A stretch of 64,000 bases of DNA from Henckelia pumila (taxonomy: Eukaryota; Streptophyta; Magnoliopsida; Lamiales; Gesneriaceae), in assembly GCF_033568475.1 (NCBI RefSeq), contig NC_133122.1, positions 182,795,449 to 182,859,448 of the forward strand, read 5' to 3'. Positions 35,886 through 46,300 of the stretch are shown here, one piece after another. Position numbers and translations under genes: made by a program. The notes beneath the pieces were generated by a model. That model saw nothing but the letters and a program-made list of their open reading frames with translations, searched no databases and was not told the origin of the DNA. The number at the start of each line of letters is the position of its first letter. Position 1 is the first letter of the stretch.

Positions 35886-37637
35886 TCCAATAGAGTCCTC
35901 AGCACCTGATATAATGTACTACTGATGAAATCCGTCATCAGAGAGCAATTTTCACCCCAAGGCCGATTACAATCCAATACTTTGGCTAAATCTTAGCACA
36001 AAGATTTCCAATTGTCACTGGTAGACATCCATCTACCTACTAGATCTACGTGTCTAGCAATATCCCACAGGTCAAAACATATCTGCTCAGAGTACACACT
36101 CGTCAAGAAAATCCCTCCAAAACTGGTTCTCACGGCAGAAACGCAAACTAATATCTCTTGCACATCCAGGCGATATCTAAAACCCATCGATACCAAACTG
36201 GGTATCTATCCACACCAAGGTCATACCTCGTCGTGACTATTATCAGATCCCTAGATTGAGTAGCCTTCCCACCGCCACCTCCCGAAGCGCAAAGGCTTTC
36301 GGGCACACCGGCATATGGTCGCGCCTCTTCACGTCTAATCATGGTCATAGTCCACAACTCTCAGAATTAATCGACCTGGTATCTTGATGAAACCCATCAT
36401 CACAAAGTCTCAACCTACGAGGTCAGACAGACTACTGTTTTAAGGAAACAACCCAGAACAAAACTCATGTCTACTGAATAATTACCTCATCTCTGACACT
36501 ACTTAGTATACTGACTAACTAGGCCATCTTAGGAAAACTCCTAAACTAACCACAAGCCGAGAAATTACAGTCGACCTACTCAAAACCCATGAGTACAACA
36601 GTTGAACATTAATCAACTAGAACCATGTTAAAATTTAGCAAAAATACTGCAATTATCCACAAAACGTTGGATAAAATATACATGAATCACAGTTTTCAAG
36701 TTATGTACAATTTTTTTAATTACAATCCCATGTAATACATACAGTATTCAAAATAAAAATGAAAATGTACAATCAATAACTTGAAATGATACAACAGTTT
36801 TAACTAAAATATTGTTTACAACAATACACAGTATCATTGTACTCGTCTTGATATCTTTAAGCATGAAGCTTCTAATCGACACATGCATCAATGCTAGCGT
36901 ACTCCTGTCCAAATCTTGATATATTTCCTCCTGCAAATACTTCCTGAGAAATGGTACGTGCTTGCTAATCAGCTATGTTCTGCATCAGTGCATGTCAGCC
37001 GACTTTCTTTGCTCACGATCTAGCATCAGAGTTCTTCTTGCATTCATCACATGCTTTTGAACATGAAGTTACCCGTGTTCCTACGGAAAACATCTATACA
37101 AGCATACAGGCAGGGTCATGTTCTGTATGAATTTAATGACCTTACGCTCACAACCAGTCATGCCTTAGCCACTCGAGGCATTCCCCGGCGAAGTTCTTTA
37201 CGATGATCTCTCCAACTACGGGTGGAGAATCTCTTCGGACTGAAGCCACATGGGTTATCACACACCATGTGTTCCAATAAGTCCTCAGATGCATTTGAAG
37301 TGAAATACTTGATCTTCTCTTATAGTATTCTCTGGCTGGAATCCAGACGATCTTTGACCAGCTATACTATGCATCAATGATGAACTTATCATAGTAGTCA
37401 GCCTATCTACCGATATGCTACTACCGGTGTTCTCATCAGTGTTGCATTCTGCATAATAAATTTCTTTATTGCCAATCTCGGCAATGATAAACTTAAATCA
37501 TTTCGATGATGACGAAAATCTCCTAGCATCCAATGCCAAATCATCATCCGCTTAGGTCTCACTGGTCTTACAAGGATAACCCAAAGTCTCAGTAATATAT
37601 CCCAAAATCTCTTGCATGCAGCTCTGATACCAACAAA
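35886..37637 (-). mobile_element. LR1 internal region, 5' part
   Basis: It resumes LR1 beyond LR2. From about 36213 it matches 1241-2664. The primer site TGGTATCAGAGC (minus strand) is at 37621-37632. No gag or pol motif is visible; short ORFs (62 codons at 36748-36936) are shared with the other copy but unrecognised. Confidence 0.65.
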
Positions 37638-37685
37638 TATAGGGACCCAACCCGAATCCACTACCTAATTAGATTTTAGAGCATA
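37638..37685 (-). mobile_element. LR1 5' LTR, 48-bp remnant
   Basis: TATAGGGACCCAACCCGAATCC matches the LTR start at 2665 (TG changed to TA). It is cut at about 37685, where LINE RNase H sequence begins. Confidence 0.65.
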
Positions 37686-39965
37686 AGAAACACTGCCTAT
37701 GGTCATGAGCAAGCCGTGCCAGCGCATCCACTACCGAATTCCCTTTCCTATAGATATGCGAGAAATGACTGACCTATTTCGCACCAAAACACGCGTCCTC
37801 GAAACAATATGGTCCAAATCCCAACTACATCTTCGAGATCAAAGAATCTGAATGGCTATCTAGGAGTCGGTCTCAATCTAAAGGGGAAAATTACTAAGGT
37901 CGGAACAGAGAAGGATACCCCTCCAAATCGCCCAAAGCTCTGCACGGACATTGGACCCCACACCGATGAACTCACTGAAAAATGGAAAAACCCGCTCAGA
38001 AGAATCTCTAACAACCCCACCCACAGAAGATTCACCTGGGGTCTATCTCGAGCTCCCATCAACATTGAGCTTGAAAAACCCAGGTGGTGGCCTCTGCCAA
38101 CGGACAATCGCAGTCTTATGAGTCCGTTGAAGGCCAACAGAAATACCCATGGTCCGGGCAGCCTGCAAAGCCCCAATCCAATGGCGGGGCTTGATAGTGG
38201 CTGTCGAGTGAGCAAGTCTCAAATAAAACAAGATCTTAAATCTGACTGTCTCCGTAGAATAGGGCAAGTGACGGTGCTTAGAATCTTTGCGTGCAGTCCA
38301 AGGAACCAAAGCAAGAAGAACGGAATGAACTCCTTCACATTACCCCCAGGAGACCACTCGAGGTCCCGTTTCCAAGCATTGAGAAACAAACATAAGTCCT
38401 CGGTGACGGGGATGCGGACACGAAAGATGGCCCCAAAAAAGTGCCACACAGAACGGGAAATGGGACCATCAATAAAAAGGTGTGTAAATGTCTTTGGCAT
38501 CTCACAACACTGAAATTTGGACACAAGCGCAAAACCACGCTGCTTGAGCACCATATCCATGGGCAACCACCGATTCAAAAAACGCCACAAGAAGAAGGAC
38601 ATGATGAGCCTCTCGATCTGACCTGCTCCCACACAGATCTCATAAAAAAGGAACCATCGGTGTTGTGGATCCAGATAGCCGCATCCGGCTCATCCACAAA
38701 AACAGGAATCTCCACGATCTCCTCCACCACCGAGGGGGCAATGACAGCACAGAGAAGATCAAAATCCCAGGCTCCCTCCAACAGGAAGCTAGAAACTCTC
38801 ACTCTCCGGTCCCCTCTAACATCACACCTGCTCGACAGAGGGGCGTCACCCAACCAGGTATCATCCCAAAAAGATACCTCCCCATGACCAATCCTCCACC
38901 GGATACCAGGCTCCGCACGAGGTCTAATCTGAAGCAAGCGCTGCCAAGTGGGAGAAATGGCTCCACGAGATGGAGCGTAGATAGGGCTCATAGTCCGGCA
39001 ATACTTCCTCGAAAGGAATCTTGCCCAAAGAGAGGAACCCTGCCTGAATCTAAACCACAGCTTCATAGAGAATCTGTCAACAATGTCTTTGAGCTTGCGA
39101 AAGCCCATGCCCCATTCTTTCATCGAGAGGCCGGCGCGAGACCAGCGGGCCCAATGCCACTTCTTCTCCAGGGGTCTAGAGCCCTAAAGAAAAGCATTAA
39201 AAATGAGCTCCAACTTCTCCAAGACAGCCAAGGGTGGCTGAATCACTTGATAGAGATATATCGGGATCGAGAGGAGCACACTACTAATCAGGGTCATTAT
39301 ACTCCCAGGAGCCAGGGAGCGAGTCTCCCAACCCTCCAGATTTTTTCGGACCGATTGCAGAAGAGGCTCAAACAAAGAGCACTTGCGGTTCCCACGGAAA
39401 AAAGCGGAGCTCCAAGGTATCTCAAGGGCAATTGTCCCTCTGCAAACCCGGTGATGCGCAGGAAACAGGAGCGTTGACGAGCGGTCGAACCTGGAGGGAA
39501 GATCATGGCACTCATGGCCACATTCACAAGCTGACCCGAGCAATTCTCGTAATGAGCTAAGAAATCTTTGAGGCACTGTATACCTCGAGATCCCCCATTG
39601 GCGAAAATTATGACATTGTCAGCATAGGCCAAATGGGAAATCGGCAAATCACACTCAGTCTGCTACCTCAAATCGGCATTCAGGAGGAACAACCGATCCA
39701 GAACTAGGGACAAATACTCTGCCCCAAGAATGAAGAGGAGGGGAGATAACGGGTCTCCCTGTCTCAAGACCCTCGAAGAACCAAAGAAACCAGTGGGGGT
39801 ACCATTGACATTAACCGAGAACTTGCAAAACGAAATGCAAGCCCTCACCATCCTCACAACCTGCTCAGAGAAACTAAACTTCCGGAGGACATCCAGAAAA
39901 AAAATACCATTGGACTCTATCATAGGCCTTAGCCATGTCCAATTTCATAATGACATTTCTTAAAA
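37686..39965 (-). pseudogene. RNase H-type LINE fragment (RT to RNase H), dead
   Basis: On the minus strand, from right to left: RT motif A ([13 protein letters not shown], about 39910-39960), motif B ([11 protein letters not shown], about 39735-39770), motif C altered to YADN (LAYADNVIIFANG, about 39590-39635), the RT thumb, the zinc-binding C-terminal region (38219-38632) and an RNase H start (FFKLNVDGSS, about 38050). It ends in an RNase H C-terminus (HIYRKGNSVVDALARLAHDH, 37690-37765). Frameshifts, a stop after VDGSSR and the loss of the second catalytic Asp of the RT make it inactive. The endonuclease end and 3' tail are missing, and both ends are abrupt. It is a different LINE lineage from those in SAC9 introns, which lack RNase H. 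Confidence 0.85.
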
Positions 39966-41829
39966 TTTGAAAAGTTATCACATTTTATTTTAAACTATCT
40001 TACAACTTTTTAATTTTTTGTTAGTTAAAAGTTACTATTATTTATTTAAAACAATAAAATAAGTTTAATTTAATTCTTAAATTTCTTATTTTACTTAGCT
40101 TACATCTTGCTTGTTTTTTCACATATTTGAAGTGATTTTAAAGTTTGAGATTTTTGGCATTTTTGGTAGTTGATAATCTCATTGTTTTTAAACCAACTTT
40201 AGTAAATTTTCGATTTTTCTTAAAATCAAAATTTGGGTTTTTTTTTATCTGGTTTCGTAACTTCTTTAATATATTTCGTTATGTTTTTGTTTTGTTCTAT
40301 GATGTGTTTTATTTCCTTATACCGTCTTAATTTTGAATCTTATTAAATTGTTTGCAAGTTGCGATAGTTTTTTCTAATTCGAAAACTTACTCATCGACTT
40401 GAACAAAAAACAAAATCATTTCTACTTGTGCCTGAAAAATAAAAATAAAAATACAATAAATGATTAATTCATTGAATAAATGATTACATATTACTTTTTT
40501 ATTGTTATTATTTTGCTAGCTAATATATAGAATGAAACATCTCTGCAAATTGAGATCGTGATTTTCGCTTAGCATGTTTTTATTGGTTATAAATAAAAAA
40601 ACAATTATAAAAATAAAAAAACAACAAACTCTGATATGCGCAAGGATAAATTTTGATATTAATCGATAATATCTTTTAAAGAATATTTGGCTTTACTCTT
40701 TTAGGAAAAAAATAATATTAATTTTAGATAATATATATATTTATTTTTTAAAAATTATATATGAGTTATTGAAAGTTATACAAATATATAATAATTATTT
40801 TCATCGTTTTGTATGCAAACGTGGAACCATGAACATCAAGTCCAGGATCCGCCCCTGCTCTTTCTCGAGATCCGAGTCTCCTATTTTTCTTTTTCTAAGC
40901 AACCGATCAGCAACCATGATGGTGGAGAGAGAGAGAGAGAGAAAGTCTAAGCAAGGGTTTCTGATGGAAGGGCTAGCGACAGAGAGTGGCGGCGCACTAG
41001 TGTGCAAGGGTTTCCGGTTTAGATTTTCCATCACATTATTCTTTGTGTCGAAGAAGAAAAGGGGCAAAAAAAAATTTATTTTATTTTAAATTTGGTGCAA
41101 ACGTTTTTTTCTAAAAATTAAAAATCACATGGGCGCCAACTAATGTGCAGGTAACTAACTTGACATTTATGAAGCTAACCAAACTTGGGTCTATACTCTA
41201 TTCTTCTCTTACTTTAAATCATAAGCACGACCAAAATAATAATTATATTATCAATAAAGTTGTCAAAGGGAGCCTTAATCTATAGTCTATCTACACTAGG
41301 TTTCTAATTAATGGGCAACTTTTATGGGATATTGGGAACTCAAACCATTATAATAAATATAATACCTATGTTTTGACCAAATTATTTAGGGGACTTTAGG
41401 TTTGAATCCAAAGTACCGTTGATTGTTCTCATTTGTTAAAAATAAATTCCATATGGAAGAAATAAACAAGACCTATACATATCATTTTTATTTTATTCTC
41501 TAAAATTTATTTTCGCACTTCTCAATATCTTATTCTTCTCAAAAAGTCTTTATTATATCATATTATATTATAATAAGCCATATATATTTTAATTATTTTT
41601 TTATATGGCATATTTGTTTCTTTATATATTTTGGAGAAAAAATTTGTTTTTTGAACAAACCACCAAAATATAGGATATAAAACCAAAATTTTTAGGAATA
41701 TTTCCATTCTGCATCAAGTGTTTTTCACTCAATTAATACAACGGATACTTACGAACGAAAACCATGTCCCTTCATAAGATGAAAAGCCCACCACACATTT
41801 GTGGTATGGGTTTGATCCAATACGGTGAG
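39966..41829. other. AT-rich intergenic DNA with a GA microsatellite
   Basis: No gene was supported. ORFs of 106 codons (40769-41089, plus) and 88 codons (minus) overlap a GA repeat (about 40925-40943) and show no recognisable domain. The block 40815-41070 is less AT-rich than its surroundings and could be a decayed exon or repeat. Confidence 0.6.
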
Positions 41830-42310
41830 TAGAGCCGTTAATTTAAGTTAGATCCGTTGGATTGATCCGTCCCGCCAAAATTTTAACCCAATTAAAGGTG
41901 AACTTAGATGGACTAATCCGCCTAGGCCCGCAACCCGCGCAAGTTGGTCTGTTACTGGCCTAGAAAATTATTATTTTATTTTTATTTTTATTATCATATA
42001 TGTTTTTTTAATGAAAATTATGATTTTTTTATTAATTATTTTACATAAAATTTACACGTATGAAATCAATAATTAAAATTTTTATTAATGTATTTCTACT
42101 AATATTCATTTATGAAATGAATTTTATTAATTAATAATTTTTATTTATTTTTATTTGTAGCGAGCCGTACAACCTAACTCGCAATCCAACTTGAATTAGG
42201 TTGAGGATTTCTAGCCCGTCGAAATGGCGGGCCGAACAACCCTTGACTCGTCAAAAGGTAGGTTTTTGGTTAGTTGGCTTGTCCCGCCATGAGTTGGCCC
42301 GATAGCTCTA
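41830..42310. mobile_element. hAT-like MITE, 481 bp
   Basis: The ends are short inverted repeats starting TAGAGC (5' TAGAGCCG, 3' complement TAGAGCTA). They are flanked by a near 8-bp duplication ACGGTGAG (41822-41829) and ATGGCGAG (42311-42318; 6 of 8 match). GC-rich arms with CCCGCC and GGCCCG strings surround an AT-rich centre. It encodes nothing. Eight-base duplications with TAGAG-type ends fit hAT non-autonomous elements. Confidence 0.6.
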
Positions 42311-42318
42311 ATGGCGAG

Positions 42319-43064
42319 TAATTTTGGGAAATCTAAGACATGCATATCTTCCACTTTTTTGCTTTCCGGTTTTGGTTCCCTTTTTTCATCCTTTTTTGTG
42401 CTCTTTTTTCAAATCAACCTTTTATATTAGAATTTCAGAATTTAGAACAATATGCAGTATTCAGCATTACTATTGCCTTCAGTTTTTACCGAATTCATTC
42501 CTATCTTTAAAATTACATTGTCCAAAATATCCTTCTGATGTTTCGAGTTCCCGACATAGCAAAATGAAATTTAACTTTCAATTTTTCCCCAAATTCTCAC
42601 CGACATTTTCCGGGATTTTGCCAAAAAAAGGAAAAAAGAAAAAAAAATATTTCATTTATTGTTCGAACCATGGCTGGGTCTAATCCCTAATAACTCCCTA
42701 AATCAAATATAGTGCCGCTCACTCTTTTGGTCCATTTGGAAAGTGGAAATATACAAGCAGGATGCGAAATGAGGACTCCATAATTTCTTATTTCATTAAT
42801 ACAACAGTAAAAAATGTTGGAAGTCATCTGTAACACTAAAAACTAATACAACAGCTACTCTTGACACCAAAAATACAATAAAAACTCAAAGATTTCTCAG
42901 TTACATAAGATAACAGCATCCTCAACCAGGGCAAAAATAGGGAAAAAAATGTGCTTTTAGACGCTATATGTTCAAAAAATCTAGTTGTGTAGTATTGTAT
43001 AAGTATCCAAGAAAGTATGGGAAACTAACTGATGACGTATTAAGGGGATTAAATTCAAATCCAA
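42319..43064. other. 3' flank and probable 3' UTR of SAC9
   Basis: No gene was supported; the 119-codon plus-strand ORF at 42324-42683 is T/C-rich and ends in a low-complexity Lys stretch. A minus-strand AATAAA lies at 42655-42660, about 405 bp after the SAC9 stop, and is one candidate poly(A) signal. Confidence 0.4.
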
Positions 43065-43346
43065 TCAAATTGCAGAAAGACTTGCCCATTTTCCGAGTTC
43101 ATAAGGGTCAGCGTAATAATACAACTTAATTTTGTTTGTCAGTGACAAACCTGTAGGCCATGGATGAGCCCCAAATTCTGAGTCATCTTGTTCTGATGGG
43201 TCATCTGAGAATCCAGCAATGTCTCCAAGAAGTCGAAATTTAATGCGACGAGTGCTGATCTGCTGAGGGAAATCAAAGTACATGGGCGTACCGGCCTTCA
43301 CTTCTGGTAGACGATACTCAGCGATGGAGACCATGTTGTGGTGTTC
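43065..43346 (-). CDS. SAC9: SAC9 exon 13, C-terminus and stop
   Basis: Residues 1545-1637, [21 protein letters not shown] and [20 protein letters not shown], then TGA at 43065-43067. The C-terminal half of SAC9 is reported to carry beta-rich domains used for targeting; I infer no boundary here. Confidence 0.93.
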   Translation of the reverse strand, partial: EHHNMVSIAEYRLPEVKAGTPMYFDFPQQISTRRIKFRLLGDIAGFSDDPSEQDDSEFGAHPWPTGLSLTNKIKLYYYADPYELGKWASLSAI

Positions 43347-46300
43347 CTGCGAATTTAGATATAAAAAACAAACAAATATTTAAGATTTAAATATGAATGA
43401 GTATATTAACTTAAATCTGAATGAGTATATTAACGATTTATTTTTTCTACCTAATGATACCATCCCAATAAACACTTATTTCCCTTCATTGATTCAAATT
43501 CACCAGCCATCAGGACCTTGCGACAAAGTGCATGCAAAATCCTTAATATAAGGAGGCATAGAGAGTAGTTGTTTTGATACCAAGGTCTACATTGTAATCA
43601 ATGCACAATCTTCATTGGGTTTATCGGGTGCTAGTTCAAGATTTTTGCTTTTCAGCATAACGATGCATTGAATCAACTAGCAAACAGAGCATGGCATTTT
43701 AAATGTTTGGATTGAGCTAATTTTAAGCAGCTTACTTGAGCAGTAAAACAACATTAAGGCATCAACTATTTCTGGCTGTTGTCAAGGTAAGCCATGTTGT
43801 TTGGAAAATGCAAGGACATAGTTCATTGTAAAAGAGACTAAATAGTGCCACGTGATTAATGGAGAATAACTATAGAATAACCAAAAAATGAAAGATCAAA
43901 ATGCCATTATTTTACATTTTTCTTCCATTTCATGCATTACAAACTTTCGCAATAATATGAGTGGCCATAATGTTTTATTTTTAGCATAAACTTTTGGAAC
44001 AAGTACCAAAAAATGCAACATTATTACTAATTTATATTAACTTCAGCATTGAGGATGTCTTCTATGTTATTGGATTAAGATGCTAAATCAAAACAAGGGA
44101 TTTGCAATACCTGAAGAGCGAACACTTGAATATACAGGACAGCAGGAGATATGAGCCTTTCATCTAAAAGACACTCGATAGAATCCCCTGCATTCACATC
44201 TATGGAAGGTGAGTGGGAAATTCGGTGCTTTATGGCACCAAAGCCGTCCAGTCGAAATCCAGCCAGCATTGGCGAAGCGGGCGATAGAAATTGTTCCAAA
44301 ACAAGATCATTGTCAATTAACCTTTCAACCTCAATTGGCACCTGAAGAGTGAGAAAAAATTAGATCATTAACCGTAGCCAGTGTTGAATAATAACTTGTT
44401 TGTAAGCTCTTACCCTGAATCTGTTCAACTGAGGAACTCTCTCCAGCCAGTTCCTCACATTTACTTGGTCAGAATCCAGTGGGGATGCCACATTTTCATT
44501 TCTCACTGTTCTCCCAACAATTAAAAATTTTTTAGCATGAATGCACCGATCATTTTCCCCTTGTCCACCAAAAGAAGCACGTCTACCAAGTTGTGAAAAG
44601 GGATTTTCATCAAAGGACAAAAGATTAAAGTCTCTATCTAAGATAGCAGAATTTGAACCAAGTCTCTGAAGACGCAAAGTTATCCAAATAATACGGCATC
44701 GAACAGGATTCTTGAAGGAAAATTTTACGTGTCTGGGAACTTTATCATCTTCAGCTAATTTCTCTGGCCCACAAAGTTCAGCTGAAGATGTTATCAGGGA
44801 CCGCAAATCCCATTTCCCAGTGCATTTTCTTTCTTCAAGGTCTACTTTATGGCCAGCCCAGATTTGCACCTGCGGATACATCAGACACATGCAAATCAAA
44901 TGATAACTTTACTAGAATATAAACTGACTTTGAAATCAGGTATTTAGTTTTCAGATCTCGTCCTTGACAGAAGGATCTGATAATAATCTGAAGAGTTCAT
45001 GGCAGTACATGCAACATGCATGAAAGACAACTGTAGGGTTGAAGAGTTACCTTAATCTTAATAGACAAGTCCACAATTTATTTAAGATGACAAAATAGCA
45101 GGCAATGAAAATCTGTCACACTGTATTTTTCTCACATCAACTATCAAGATCAAAAGTCGCATAGTATTTCTTCAAAAAAGAAAATTTTGAAAAAGGTTGA
45201 TTTGCTAAACTTTAGACAATTTTCAATAACCATTACCCATTGAAAAACTAGCCTTCAGAATATCTGTACTAAAAAATGAAATACTTTTTGTGCCACTAAA
45301 TATCCAGTTGTTAATAGTGTTCTTTAGTATCTTTCTCCCCAATTTACCAGAAGATATCAATATGTTTATTTATTTATTTATTGACTCATTCATTTTAAAG
45401 GGTACAGGATAACATATACAACCAAAATGTGTAGTTTCACTGACCGCCCCGCCACCGCAATTTACAACATTGGTTTCACAACAGAATTGCTATGCTCCCG
45501 TAATACGTTTACAGTAAGAAAAAGAAAAAAATACTCTTCATGACTGTATTCCTCACAAGAATGTATACAAGAAAAACCTAGAGAATTTATACCACCAGAC
45601 GTCATTCAAAAACACAGACATGCACACATATGCACACAGCACAGAAGTTAGCTGATTTTTCCATACTAGGCCATCGGGTAAAGATTTTGCATAATTTAAG
45701 CTCAGTTTGAGAAGCTTAAAGGCTTAACCTATGGGAACAAGGCAGCAGAAAGAATACTTACAATAGGAGCATCGCTCATTGAGTAGCCACACGGACTAAC
45801 TAGAAGGATAACACCTGATACGTCAGAATGACTTCTGAGAACAATAACAAACTCCACAGATGAGACACTAGGGGGAGCCTTCCAATATGACTCATGAGAT
45901 CCAGAATATAAAGGAGTAAGCAATGATAGCAAGGGTGCCGAATCAACTGCCGTCTCAACCTGTACAACATAAAGCATAGATAACTACTAGGTAATAATTG
46001 ATTCTGATTATAATAAGTACTTAAATAAAGAAGATAAACATGTATACACGCAACATATTTGGAAAAAATTCATGTTTGATCTTAATAAAATATTAGGCAG
46101 AACAACATCTGATTGTCTGTGACAACCACAGATTAAGAACTCAATTTATATTGCAAATGGAATAGAAATATTTTCCCAAAGATAACCTCTGTGCACTTAA
46201 TATTCTATGCTACCCTGTTTCTAGATTCTTCCATGGCTCGAGTCTCTTGGGCTTGCATCTCTCAGCATGTTTAAATTTGAGCCTAATAACAATTTGGGCC

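Noticed and set aside
37809-39477. Plus-strand ORFs of 148-270 codons across 37809-39477
   Set aside because: They are antisense shadows of the minus-strand LINE RT and RNase H reading frames.
40769-41089. 106-codon plus-strand ORF
   Set aside because: It overlaps a GA microsatellite, is rich in Arg/Lys/Phe from low-complexity DNA and has no recognisable domain or gene context.
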